Positions 1 to 7,305 of a stretch of DNA of 34,904 bases are shown piece by piece (positions within the stretch are counted from its first letter, which is position 1; the number at the start of each line of letters is the position of its first letter). The notes beneath the pieces were generated by a model that was given only the letters and a program-made list of their open reading frames with translations, was not told the DNA's origin and ran no database searches. A program made the position numbers and the translations under genes. The stretch comes from Paenibacillus tianmuensis (GTDB lineage Bacteria > Bacillota > Bacilli > Paenibacillales > NBRC-103111), in NCBI RefSeq assembly GCF_900100345.1, contig NZ_FMTT01000055.1, forward strand, positions 1 through 34,904, in the 5' to 3' direction.

Positions 1-198
1 GATGCTCAGATGCCGAATCTTGCGCGGTTTGTTGCGGCCGTCACGCTTCACATCTTGTTCAGAATGGCAGATGGGGCAAGGTTGTTTGGTGGCTACAGGC
101 AATGCCTCCAGATGAACTTCTTGGGCATCCATCGAGACGATTTTTTGAAGTTTTAGCTCTGGTAATCCGAGCAGTTCGTTGATATACTGGAGTGGCAT
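1..198 (-). CDS. ISL3-family transposase, N-terminal 66 residues
   Basis: Translation from the ATG at 198 runs to the window edge without a stop and starts MPLQYINELLGLPELKLQKI. A CPIC pair at about residues 41-44 is followed by a basic stretch, DVKRDGRNKPRKIRHLSI, which fits the N-terminal zinc-binding region of ISL3 (IS204/IS1001/IS1165-type) transposases. The DDE catalytic domain lies beyond the window. The gene is cut by the window, so whether it is intact cannot be said. Confidence 0.8.
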   Translation of the reverse strand, partial: MPLQYINELLGLPELKLQKIVSMDAQEVHLEALPVATKQPCPICHSEQDVKRDGRNKPRKIRHLSI

Positions 199-323
199 CT
201 GTCATATCCTTTTGTTGTTTTGGTAGGACTTACAACAATACAGGATTTGCAGATGTTTTTCCATTTTAATCCTCGTTCTACACTCATTTGAATTCGTCAA
301 CCGCTAATTTTGGTTTTGAGCCC
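1..323 (-). mobile_element. ISL3-family insertion sequence, end fragment
   Basis: The left edge of the window cuts an insertion sequence whose transposase reads leftward out of the window. The likely outer end is near 323: read inward on the minus strand it starts GGGCTCAAAACCAAAATTAG, and a terminal repeat beginning GG(G)CTC is typical of ISL3 elements. The other end lies outside, so neither the inverted-repeat match nor the target duplication can be checked. The exact boundary is inferred. Confidence 0.6.
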
Positions 324-565
324 TGAATTCACAATGAAGTGTACCAAAATTCTATTTCTAGAGCGTCACAGCTTGTTATCCAGCAGACCATGGTGTGCGA
401 CCAACACTTCATGGTATTTTTCTTATCGTTGCCAGAATCCATTGACTATAGTCCTAAACATACCATGTATCCCCTGAATGCGCCATAAATAATACTTCCT
501 ATTTTCCATAAGTTTAGCTTGCAGCAGTGGTAATTTACTCATTTTTGATAAGCCTTTATCACGAA
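324..565. other. Intergenic stretch between IS and transporter
   Basis: No gene is visible. On the plus strand, 387-421 can form a hairpin (ACCATG with CATGGT, inner GTGT with ACAC) followed by ATTTTTC, which is terminator-like. A small palindrome TGATAAGCCTTTATCA at 546-561 lies just past the stop of the leftward transporter gene but has no clear T-run on that strand. Confidence 0.4.
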
Positions 566-1252
566 TCAAGCCCCGTCTTCTTTGATGCGGAAGCTGCGGG
601 CGATGTAGAGCACCGGCGTTGAAGCGACGGAGATGACGAATTTGAACAAGTAGGTCGACAGCAAAATTTGCAGCCAGACGTCCAGCGTGTACACCCCGGC
701 GAAAGCGATGGTGCAGAAGACCAGCGAGTCCACAAGCTGGCTAAGCCCCGTGCTGCCGTTCGTCCGAATCCAGAACTGGTTGTACACGGGAAAGCGCTTC
801 TTCAGGTAGCTGTATACCCGCACGTCAAGGAACTGGCTGATAAAATAGGCGCATAAGCTGCCGGCAGCCAGCCGCGGCATTAAGCCGAATATCGTCTCGA
901 GCGAGCTCTGCGCGATGTCGCTTTCCTGCGGCGTAAACACGAGCGCCATCTGCATGATGACCGTTGAAGCGACCAAGCTGAAAAAGCCAAACCATACCGC
1001 CTGCTTGGCTTCCTTCGTCCCGTACTTCTCGTTGAGCAGGTCCGTCGACATGTAGATGGACGTGTAGACGGTGTTGCCGAGGGTCATCACGATGCCGAGC
1101 AGCTCGATCGTTTTGACGACTTGGATGTTGGCCAGCACAGTGGCGAAGCCGATCCAGGCGTACAGTCCTTTCTTCCCGAAAAAACGATAGCAGAGCAGAA
1201 ACAAAGCAAAATTCACGACGACAAACAAAATTCCCCATGTCAAATTAAACAC
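566..1252 (-). CDS. yhhQ: Queuosine precursor transporter (YhhQ/QPTR family)
   Basis: A 228-residue polytopic membrane protein of the DUF165/VUT family, which takes up queuosine precursors such as preQ1 for the tRNA modification. It has about six hydrophobic segments starting at residue 4. The family's loop between the first segments is seen as NTVYTSIYMSTDLLNEKYG at about 60-78 (family pattern 'D.lnE.yG'). The start is GTG at 1252, chosen because GGGGAGG at 1262-1268 sits just upstream. A preQ1-I riboswitch overlaps that ribosome-binding site, which independently supports the substrate. The gene appears monocistronic. Family assignment is from sequence recognition; the precise substrate (preQ1 or another precursor) is inferred. 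Confidence 0.88.
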   Translation of the reverse strand: MFNLTWGILFVVVNFALFLLCYRFFGKKGLYAWIGFATVLANIQVVKTIELLGIVMTLGNTVYTSIYMSTDLLNEKYGTKEAKQAVWFGFFSLVASTVIMQMALVFTPQESDIAQSSLETIFGLMPRLAAGSLCAYFISQFLDVRVYSYLKKRFPVYNQFWIRTNGSTGLSQLVDSLVFCTIAFAGVYTLDVWLQILLSTYLFKFVISVASTPVLYIARSFRIKEDGA

Positions 1253-1266
1253 TTAACGTTTCCTCC

Positions 1267-1303
1267 CCTTAGTTTTGATAACGCGGGATGGTCTCGAACC
1301 GCG
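1267..1303 (-). promoter_or_regulatory. preQ1-I riboswitch
   Basis: On the minus strand P1 is CGCGG (1303-1299) pairing with CCGCG. The loop starts UUCGAGACC, and an A-rich tail UUAUCAAAACUAAGG runs into the Shine-Dalgarno sequence GGGGAGG. This order (G-rich stem, UUC loop, stem, A-rich strand, CUAA next to the ribosome-binding site) is that of class I preQ1 aptamers. Because the pseudoknot strand abuts the SD, ligand binding should block translation of the transporter behind it. P2 pairing is imperfect by eye, so the subtype is not assigned. Confidence 0.85.
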
Positions 1304-1376
1304 GATGGGCCGGAAGCCCGATCGAATAACAGAATAGCAGAAACGTTCGGGAAAAGGAATGGAGCGATTTTACATA

Positions 1377-1431
1377 AAAATCCCCTGAAGAAGCCGCAGT
1401 ATCGTTCAGGGCGGCCGATTCAGGGGATTTT
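1377..1431 (-). terminator. Intrinsic terminator of the cytochrome c gene
   Basis: Thirteen-base arms AAAATCCCCTGAA (1377-1389) and TTCAGGGGATTTT (1419-1431) are exact inverted repeats, so the structure has a U-rich tail in either direction. It lies just past the stop of the leftward cytochrome c gene. Confidence 0.8.
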
Positions 1432-1482
1432 CCATTGGCAAAGCTTGCATTCCCCGGTTCCGTAGAAGGGGGCCTCTTACTC

Positions 1483-1836
1483 TTACTTCTTAGCGGCGAG
1501 CCAATCGCTGATGGCGCCGGTATCGGCATCGGACAGCTTGCCTTTGAACGCAGGCATTCCTCCTCTGCCATTGGCAACAATGGCCGCGATCTGGTCCTTG
1601 GAGTACTTGCCGCCTACCTTCGTCAGGTTAGGGCCGACCCCGCCTTCAAAATTGGCGCCGTGACAGCTGATGCAATTTTGCTTATAGATCCCTTGCGCAT
1701 CCACGGTAGCGGTTCCGCCTCCCGGGGCGGGGGTTGCGGCTCCTTGATCCACGGGCGGCGGCGTTTTGGCGGGTTGATTACAAGCAGACAGTGAAACGGC
1801 AAGGAGAAGGGCGACACATACGAATGTTTTGTTCAT
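1483..1836 (-). CDS. cccB: Membrane-anchored cytochrome c-551 (lipoprotein)
   Basis: This 117-residue protein has a lipoprotein signal ending LSAC (lipidated Cys19), then a Pro/Gly/Ala-rich linker to about residue 45. A single class I cytochrome c domain follows, with CISCH (Cys55, Cys58, His59) for covalent haem attachment and Met94 in GGMPAF as the likely axial ligand. Such small c-551 lipoproteins sit on the outer face of the membrane in Bacillota and carry electrons in respiration. Start ATG at 1836 is preceded by AAAGGAG. It is separate from its neighbours and has its own terminator. Function is assigned from the family; the redox partner is not visible here. Confidence 0.9.
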   Translation of the reverse strand: MNKTFVCVALLLAVSLSACNQPAKTPPPVDQGAATPAPGGGTATVDAQGIYKQNCISCHGANFEGGVGPNLTKVGGKYSKDQIAAIVANGRGGMPAFKGKLSDADTGAISDWLAAKK

Positions 1837-2008
1837 CTGGCGAGCTCCTTTGAAAGAATGCTGGAACTTGTCGGCCAGGAACCCCTGGCCATAATCAAAC
1901 TCCCATCCCTGTGCGTTCAGGGATGTCGAACCTAGGTTTTCCTACGCGGTTTTTTTTCATGCACAGGCCGCGGAGGACAAGACGCTCGATCCATGCTGCG
2001 GCCCTTGC

Positions 2009-2014
2009 TATAAT
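2009..2014 (+). promoter_or_regulatory. Likely -10 element for lipoate ligase
   Basis: A perfect TATAAT stands 54 bases before the ATG of the lipoate ligase gene. No good -35 is visible at the usual distance (TCGATC-like sequence at about 1987-1992). The upstream stretch from 1837 holds two small hairpins (1873-1890 and 1904-1925) whose role is unclear. Confidence 0.5.
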
Positions 2015-2067
2015 AGAGCTGGAACGGGAAGTGCTGTCCGTTCGAACAGGAGAAGGGGGAGAAGCCC

Positions 2068-3054
2068 ATGCTTTTCATTGACAATAACGGCATTACCGAT
2101 CCCGCATTGAACCTGGCGCTGGAGGAATATGCCCTGAAGCAGCTTCCGGCGGACCATGATTATTTGTTGTTTTATATTAACGAGCCGTCGATCATTATCG
2201 GGAAAAACCAGAACACGGCCGAGGAAATCAACCGGGAGTACGTCGAGGCCCGCGGCATTCATGTCGTGCGGCGTCTGTCCGGCGGCGGGGCAGTATACCA
2301 CGATCTCGGGAACCTGAATTTCAGCTTCATTACGAAGGATGACGGCAAGTCCTTCCACAACTACCGCAAGTTTACCGAGCCTGTGGTTAGCGCGCTGCAT
2401 CGGCTTGGCGTCGAAGCGGAGCTGACGGGGCGCAACGACATTCAAGTCGGAGAGCGGAAAATATCCGGCAATGCGCAGTTTGCCACCAAAGGGCGGATGT
2501 TTACCCACGGCACGCTGCTGTTCGATTCGCAGATGGACCATGTCGCATCCGCGCTGAACGTCAATCCGGAGAAGTTCAAGTCGAAGGGCGTGAAGTCGGT
2601 CCGCAGCCGGGTGGCGAACATTACGGAATTTTTGAGCGGGCCGATGACGATTGAGGCGTTCAGGCAGCATTTGCTGGACTCGATCTTCGAAGGATCGGAG
2701 GTTCAGCGGTATGAGCTGAGTCCAGCCGATTGGGAAGCGGTGCGGCAGCTTGCGGACGAACGGTACCGGAGCTGGGATTGGAACTACGGCCGGTCCCCGG
2801 CGTTCAACGTTCATCGCGTGAAGCGCCTGTCTGCCGGTACGTTCGACGTCCGGCTGTACGTGGAAGCGGGAGTGATCCGCGAGGCCGCAATATATGGCGA
2901 TTTTTTCGGCCAAGGGGATGCAGAGGAATTTGCCGCCAAGCTGCAAGGCGTCCGTTACGATACCGCTGCGCTAGCCGGGGTGCTGGACGATGTGAATCTG
3001 CAGCACTACTTCGGTCAGGTGACCAAGGACGAGTGGCTGGAGCTGCTGTTATAA
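2068..3054 (+). CDS. lplJ: Lipoate-protein ligase A
   Basis: This 328-residue cytosolic enzyme activates free lipoate with ATP and attaches it to lysines of E2 subunits and GcvH. The BPL/LplA catalytic fold is clear from RRLSGGGAVYHDLGNLNFSF at about 69-88, the ERKISGNAQ segment with the catalytic lysine at about 133-141, and HGTLLFD at about 152. The C-terminal 80 residues form the accessory lipoate-ligase domain. Length matches Bacillus LplJ. ATG at 2068 follows a purine-rich AGGAGAAGGGGGAG site. It stands alone between a cytochrome gene in the opposite orientation and a GNAT gene about 120 bases downstream. Confidence 0.92.
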   Translation: MLFIDNNGITDPALNLALEEYALKQLPADHDYLLFYINEPSIIIGKNQNTAEEINREYVEARGIHVVRRLSGGGAVYHDLGNLNFSFITKDDGKSFHNYRKFTEPVVSALHRLGVEAELTGRNDIQVGERKISGNAQFATKGRMFTHGTLLFDSQMDHVASALNVNPEKFKSKGVKSVRSRVANITEFLSGPMTIEAFRQHLLDSIFEGSEVQRYELSPADWEAVRQLADERYRSWDWNYGRSPAFNVHRVKRLSAGTFDVRLYVEAGVIREAAIYGDFFGQGDAEEFAAKLQGVRYDTAALAGVLDDVNLQHYFGQVTKDEWLELLL

Positions 3055-3177
3055 GCGGTGTATTTTGGCTGCTGGATGCTTCGGGAAAAAACGATTGTAA
3101 ATCAATCATTATCAGCTGAAACTTTCTCCACTACAGTATACTAAAGACTAATATGGTAACGAAGTGGAGGAAGCGGA

Positions 3178-4062
3178 TTGAAATTGATGGAGAAACAAGG
3201 ACTCTCGGAGCAAGCATTGCGCGATATTCGGGCACTCGCAGACCTGTGCAACACGGAAGATGGCATTACGCTGAAGCTAAACTGGGACATGCTTTCCGCA
3301 AGGCCGGCCGGGGTGACGAACGACTTTTTGATGTATGAAGGGGAAGAGCTTATCGGTTTTCTGGGGATCTACTCCTTCGGGTCGACGGAAGCGGAGATCA
3401 GCGGCATGGTGCATCCGCATCATCGGCGGAAGGGCGTGTTCACCAGACTGGCCGATGCGGCGACCGAAGAATGCAGGCGCCGCGGGATTCCGAAGCTGAT
3501 CTTTATATGTCAGGAGCGTTCGGCTTCGGGCAAAGCGTTCCTGCATGCCTGGGGAGCGGTCTATTCATTTTCCGAGCACTGGATGGAGATGCGGGTGCCG
3601 GACGGGCAACCGCCGCAAGTTCCGGATACGCGGCAAGCGGAAGCGCTGGAGCTCCGATTGGCGACGGCGGACGATATCGAATTGCTGACGGAGCTCAACC
3701 GGCAGGGGTTCGATATGACGTATGAGGATGCCAGAGTATTCGTAGAGACGACTGTAGCAGACGAGAAAGAGAAAACGTATGTCGCGGAGCTGGGCGGTAA
3801 GCCGATCGGTAAGCTGACTGTACGTGTGGATGAAGGCGTCGCCTTTATTTTCCAATTTTGTGTATTAACGGAGTACCGGGGACGCGGATGCGGGCGGGAA
3901 ATTTTGGCCCGGACGATGGAGCGCGTATACCGGGAAGACGGGACGGTTCGCTTCGAGCTGGAGGTTGCGGCGGACAATCCCCGAGCGCTTGGGCTGTACG
4001 AGTCGTGCGGCTTCCGGGCGCTGAACGCGAACGATTATTATACGATGGAGCTCGGCGGATAG
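3178..4062 (+). CDS. Tandem GNAT-family N-acetyltransferase
   Basis: A 294-residue protein with two GNAT domains. The first has the acetyl-CoA loop VHPHHRRKGVFTRLADAA (about 79-96), the second VLTEYRGRGCGREILARTM (about 227-245) followed by ADNPRALGLYESCGFRALN. The start is taken as TTG at 3178 because GGAGG (3166-3170) is seven bases upstream; an ATG nine bases further in is the alternative. A possible -10 TATACT lies at 3137-3142. A strong terminator follows at 4084, so it is probably a single-gene unit. The substrate cannot be told from the sequence. Confidence 0.85.
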   Translation: MKLMEKQGLSEQALRDIRALADLCNTEDGITLKLNWDMLSARPAGVTNDFLMYEGEELIGFLGIYSFGSTEAEISGMVHPHHRRKGVFTRLADAATEECRRRGIPKLIFICQERSASGKAFLHAWGAVYSFSEHWMEMRVPDGQPPQVPDTRQAEALELRLATADDIELLTELNRQGFDMTYEDARVFVETTVADEKEKTYVAELGGKPIGKLTVRVDEGVAFIFQFCVLTEYRGRGCGREILARTMERVYREDGTVRFELEVAADNPRALGLYESCGFRALNANDYYTMELGG

Positions 4063-4083
4063 GCGGGTCGATCGGCAGCAGAA

Positions 4084-4121
4084 CGCAGGAGCCTCGGAAC
4101 GAGAGGCCGCCTGCGTTTTTT
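4084..4121 (+). terminator. Intrinsic terminator after the GNAT gene
   Basis: CGCAGG (4084-4089) pairs with CCTGCG (4110-4115), with an inner GCCTC/GAGGC stem, followed by six T residues. Confidence 0.85.
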
Positions 4122-4187
4122 CTGAGTAAGGGTCAGAAAGCACAGCTTTAACGCAACGTTAGCCGCAGCTGCTGCGCGTATTTTGCA

Positions 4188-4224
4188 TTGACTTTTAAAC
4201 CTACATGTAACTATAATTGTTACA
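4188..4224 (+). promoter_or_regulatory. Promoter with palindromic operator before the efflux gene
   Basis: TTGACT (4188-4193), an 18-base spacer and TATAAT (4212-4217) make a near-consensus vegetative promoter. The -10 lies inside a 19-base palindrome TGTAACTATAATTGTTACA (4206-4224) with perfect six-base arms, placed as a repressor site would be. No repressor gene is next to it, so the regulator is unknown. Confidence 0.75.
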
Positions 4225-4250
4225 ACAAGGGACCGCAAAATAGGGAGAAC

Positions 4251-4298
4251 ATGCCTCTGTCCCAACTACGGATAAGAAAGAGATGTGTCGCTGTATGA
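4251..4298 (+). CDS. Putative 15-residue leader peptide
   Basis: ATG at 4251, behind TAGGGAGAAC, opens a reading frame MPLSQLRIRKRCVAV that stops at 4298. It is the first ORF on the transcript from the 4188 promoter, starting about 27 bases after the expected start site. Its size, basic core and place before a drug-efflux gene resemble regulatory leader peptides, but translation is not proven. Confidence 0.4.
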   Translation: MPLSQLRIRKRCVAV

Positions 4299-4315
4299 AT
4301 CAGGGAGGAAAGGTT

Positions 4316-4393
4316 GTGTTTGTCCAAAATCGGGTGATGACGCTGATGACGAAACATGAGGATCGGATGCAGAACGGAGGCATGGGCCTATGA
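4316..4393 (+). CDS. Putative small ORF coupled to the efflux gene
   Basis: A GTG at 4316 lies seven bases after GGAGG (4304-4308) and opens a 25-residue frame (MFVQNRVMTLMTKHEDRMQN...). Its TGA stop (4391-4393) overlaps the ATG of the efflux gene as ATGA, the arrangement for translational coupling. An upstream ATG at 4295 in the same frame overlaps the stop of the first leader ORF. No homology is recognised. Confidence 0.4.
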   Translation: MFVQNRVMTLMTKHEDRMQNGGMGL

Positions 4394-5604
4394 GCCGGAT
4401 CGAAGCTTCGGCGCAAGGCTCCGTGCCGTCGCGCCGGATATGGATGGTGTTCATCTTAGGCTCGTTGTCCGCTTTTGGGCCGCTCTCGCTAGATATGTAT
4501 TTGCCTGCACTGCCGAAGCTGGCGGGCGATCTGAACAGCAGCACGTCGATGGCACAGCTTAGCCTGACGGCTTGTCTGCTCGGGCTGGCGCTCGGCCAGC
4601 TGTATGCCGGACCGGTCAGCGACGTGCGCGGCCGGCGGCTGCCGCTGCTGATCGGCCTGATCCTCTACGGCGTGTCCTCGGTGCTCTGCGCTATCGCTCC
4701 GTCCGCCGAACTGCTGGTGCTGCTGCGTTTTATCCAAGGGATGGCGGGCTCTGCAGGGATCGTCATTTCGCGGGCGATCGTGCGGGATATGTACTCGGGG
4801 ACGGAGCTGACGAAGTTTTTCTCGCTGCTGATGTTGGTGAACGGGGCGGCACCAATTCTCGCACCCATCGTAGGCGGGCAGCTGCTGGAAGTTACCTCTT
4901 GGCGCGGCGTGTTTGTCGTGCTCGGCCTGATCGGCGTGCTGATGCTGATCGCAGTCGTGCTGGCGCTGCCGGAGACGCTGCCGCAGGAGCGGCGATCCAA
5001 GGGAGGCCTGGGAAATACGCTCACGACGTTCCGCCGCCTTCTGAGCGACCGGACGTTCATAGGCTACGCTCTGGCGCAGGGGTTCGTTATTGCCGCCATG
5101 TTCGCCTACATTTCGGGTTCGCCCTTCGTGCTTCAGGATATTTTCGGCGTGTCACCACAAATGTTCAGCGTCTGCTTCGCGATTAACGGCCTCGGCATCA
5201 TTCTCGCAGGACAGGTCGCGGGGCGGCTGGCCGGGCGGGTCAGCGACAAGCGGCTGCTGGTTAGCGGGCTGGCACTGGCTTCGATCGCCGGTGTGGCGCT
5301 GCTGCTTGCGATCGTATCGGGAGCCGGGCTGTATGCCATTCTGGTGCCTTTGTTCTTCGTCGTATCCAGCGTCGGGATCGTGTCCACAGCCGGCTTCTCG
5401 CTGGCGATGCGCAACCAGAGCGAGTCGGCGGGAAGCGCCTCGGCTTTGCTCGGCGTGCTGTCGTTCATCTTCGGCGGGATCGTGGCGCCGCTGGTCGGCA
5501 TCGCAGGCAATCAGACCGCTGTGCCGATGGGGATTGTGATCGCTGCAGCCGATGTCAGCTCTGTGCTATGCTATTGGCTGCTCGTACGGCGGTATGAAAA
5601 ATAA
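4390..5604 (+). CDS. Bcr/CflA-family drug-resistance MFS transporter
   Basis: A 404-residue, 12-helix major facilitator of the drug:proton antiporter family. Helix 1 carries the family signature LSAFGPLSLDMYLPALPKLA (about 20-39), and the loop between helices 2 and 3 has the MFS motif A form GPVSDVRGRRLPLLIGL. The motif C region (GAAPILAPIVGGQL at about 155) marks it as an exporter. ATG at 4390 follows GGAGG (4376-4380). Expression is probably set by the palindromic operator and the two mini-ORFs upstream. Two terminators follow. The actual substrates are unknown. Confidence 0.9.
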   Translation: MSRIEASAQGSVPSRRIWMVFILGSLSAFGPLSLDMYLPALPKLAGDLNSSTSMAQLSLTACLLGLALGQLYAGPVSDVRGRRLPLLIGLILYGVSSVLCAIAPSAELLVLLRFIQGMAGSAGIVISRAIVRDMYSGTELTKFFSLLMLVNGAAPILAPIVGGQLLEVTSWRGVFVVLGLIGVLMLIAVVLALPETLPQERRSKGGLGNTLTTFRRLLSDRTFIGYALAQGFVIAAMFAYISGSPFVLQDIFGVSPQMFSVCFAINGLGIILAGQVAGRLAGRVSDKRLLVSGLALASIAGVALLLAIVSGAGLYAILVPLFFVVSSVGIVSTAGFSLAMRNQSESAGSASALLGVLSFIFGGIVAPLVGIAGNQTAVPMGIVIAAADVSSVLCYWLLVRRYEK

Positions 5605-5620
5605 ATTTTTTATTGTAATG

Positions 5621-5664
5621 AAGCCTTCTGCAGTATGGGGCAGCCCCGATGCGGAGGGCTTTTG
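5621..5664 (+). terminator. Intrinsic terminator after the Bcr-type gene
   Basis: AAGCCTTCTGC (5621-5631) pairs along all 11 positions, allowing G-U, with GCGGAGGGCTT (5651-5661). An inner GGGGC/GCCCC hairpin lies within, and the tail is TTTGTGT. Confidence 0.75.
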
Positions 5665-5706
5665 TGTATTCCATCAGATAAAATCGTTTCACGGGGAACA
5701 TTGTCG

Positions 5707-5744
5707 AAAAAAGTCTTTTTCCGGGTGCAGGAAAGGACTTTTTC
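5707..5744. terminator. Second terminator-like hairpin
   Basis: An AAAAAGTC...TTTTTCC arm pairs with GGAAA...GGACTTTTT around a GGGTGCA loop, and the A/T-rich ends would work on either strand. The remaining gap 5745-5908 holds another strong hairpin (about 5775-5803, arms with GCCTGC and GCAGGTGC) but no gene and no riboswitch I can recognise. Confidence 0.6.
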
Positions 5745-5908
5745 AGCGCGAATTTACCGGTATATGTATAAGATACGCCTGCCTGCATCGGAAGCAGGTG
5801 CGTACGTGATTCGGCAGCTCGGGGGCGGAAATCCCCTTCATTACGGTGTACTGTTGAAATCCGCTTTGTAGAATCTTGTTCTTCGACATAGCGAAGGAGA
5901 GAAATCGA

Positions 5909-6340
5909 GTGAGGTTTTTGTTCCAAATCCGTATGAGAATCTTGTCGATCGCCACCGGGCTGCTGTTACTCACAAGCTCGGTTCTTACGCCGATTCTGGA
6001 GCCGGAGCAGTTTCCTCGGTTTTACGATGGACTGTGGTGGACGGTCTTTACGCTCCGGGGATACGTTTCCAAAAACCGATCTTGGCCGATTGTGAGCCGA
6101 CGAATCGCTGAAGGTGGAGAACCCGTACAATACCGATGCCCGTACAGCGTTCATTCTGACAAGCGTCAAACGGATCGCGGGGAAGGTTCAGACTACGCTG
6201 GATGTAGTGCCCGAAGAAAATCTGGTTAATTTAACGAAAAGTTCCTCCAACATGCATTTCAAAATATCCGACCAATCGTTGCCGAGCAAATGTACTCGGG
6301 GCCCGAACGAAAGGCGGCAAACCGGTATCGGCGCCAGCCG
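5909..6340 (+). pseudogene. Decayed potassium-channel gene (ion-channel plus RCK type)
   Basis: From GTG at 5909 (behind GAAGGAG) the frame reads a hydrophobic helix and then EPEQFPRFYDGLWWTVFT, which is the pore helix of two-TM potassium channels. The expected TTVGYGD selectivity filter is gone and replaced by unrelated residues. About 200 bases on, in another frame, comes NPYNTDARTAFILTSVKRIA, typical of the RCK/TrkA-N domain of channels such as Bacillus YugO, then a short degenerate tail to about 6340. Total length is far below the roughly 330 codons of the family, so at least one internal deletion with frame change has removed the filter and most of RCK. No intact copy is in the window. 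Confidence 0.75.
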
Positions 6341-6360
6341 GTCCGTCCGCTTAGAACAAA

Positions 6361-6394
6361 CAACCCCTTCTTCCGCTGCGGATCGAAGGGGTTG
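6361..6394 (-). terminator. Terminator of the nitroreductase gene
   Basis: CAACCCCTTC (6361-6370) is the exact inverted repeat of GAAGGGGTTG (6385-6394). On the minus strand the stem is followed by TTTGTTCT. It lies just past the stop of the leftward nitroreductase gene. A second small stem GGGCAA/TTGCCC is at about 6400-6417. Confidence 0.7.
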
Positions 6395-6440
6395 TCTATA
6401 GGGCAAGCCGATTGCCCGCGAGAAGACGCTTGGCTCGGAA

Positions 6441-7106
6441 TCAGTTCACCCACTGCACGACTTGCTCAAGCGATTGTCTTGTTTTGGGGCGGGGTTCGGT
6501 CACGCGGTAGCCGAAAGCGGCCATGCAGGAAATGCCGAAGTTGCCTTGAAGAATCCCTTCTTCTCGAAGCACCTGCTCTGCTTTGGCTTTGTCGAACCCT
6601 TCGATCGGGCAAGAGTCGATGCCGATTTGTGCAGCTGCCGTCATCATGTTGCTGAAAGCAATATAGGTCTGCCGGGATGCCCATTCGAACATCACGCGTT
6701 CGTTGTCGAGCAGATGGAAGTCCGTTTCCAGAAACTTGTGATAGAGCTTGGTATAGCTGGCGCGGACCTCTTCCGGGTACTGCTTGACGTTCGTCAGCAT
6801 GGTTTGAATATAGTCGGAATCGGCGACCATATCGGCTTTCGTGCGGGAGAGGATGACGACAAAATGGCTGGCGGTCGGCAGCTGCTTGGATGCTCCCCAA
6901 GTGACTGGCAGCAGATTTTCGCGAATTGCGGGATTCTGCACGACGACAAATTTCCACGGCTCGAAGCCGAAGGAGCTTGGCGACAACCGTCCCGTCTCCA
7001 GAATGAACTGGAAATCGGCGTCGCTGATCTTTTTGCTGCTATCGAATTCCTTGCACGCATGTCTGAACTGAAACGCCTCTAAAATTTGCTGTTTTCTTGC
7101 TTCCAT
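6441..7106 (-). CDS. NAD(P)H-dependent nitroreductase (NfsB/YfkO-like)
   Basis: A 221-residue flavoprotein of the nitroreductase family, close in length and layout to Bacillus YfkO and E. coli NfsB. FRHACKEFDSSKKISDADF at the N-terminus carries the FMN-phosphate-binding Arg. LSPSSFGFEPWKFVVVQNP (about 39-57) and IGIDSCPIEGFD (about 168-179) are the other flavin and dimer motifs. The open frame runs much further upstream, but that part is antisense to the kinase gene; ATG at 7106 with a weak GAGG site gives the family length. A TATAAT at 7157-7152 (minus) may be its -10. The family reduces quinones, nitro compounds or flavins with two electrons; the natural substrate is unknown. Confidence 0.88.
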   Translation of the reverse strand: MEARKQQILEAFQFRHACKEFDSSKKISDADFQFILETGRLSPSSFGFEPWKFVVVQNPAIRENLLPVTWGASKQLPTASHFVVILSRTKADMVADSDYIQTMLTNVKQYPEEVRASYTKLYHKFLETDFHLLDNERVMFEWASRQTYIAFSNMMTAAAQIGIDSCPIEGFDKAKAEQVLREEGILQGNFGISCMAAFGYRVTEPRPKTRQSLEQVVQWVN

Positions 7107-7227
7107 CGGTAACGCCTCGCTTTCAATAATTTCGATGAGTCCCTGCAAAGCATTATAACCTCCAGCATCCAAATACGTAAGTACGCACATTTTTGTTATA
7201 TAGTTCTCATTTGTATACTGTGATGGC

Positions 7228-7264
7228 AAAGAGGCCGCGGGAACTGTCTCCCGGACCTCTTCTT
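7228..7264 (-). terminator. Probable terminator of the two-component operon
   Basis: An imperfect stem links AAAGAGGCCGCGGGA and TCCCGGACCTCTTCTTT, 40 bases past the kinase stop. On the minus strand the tail is only TTTGCC, so termination strength is uncertain. Confidence 0.5.
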
Positions 7265-7305
7265 TACACACGCCCTTCTGCACGGGGCAGCGGACAACAT
7301 AATGG

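Noticed and set aside
5702..5708. TGTCGAA as a Spo0A box near 5.7 kb
   Set aside because: A seven-base word is expected about four times by chance in this window on both strands, and here it lies inside a terminator stem.
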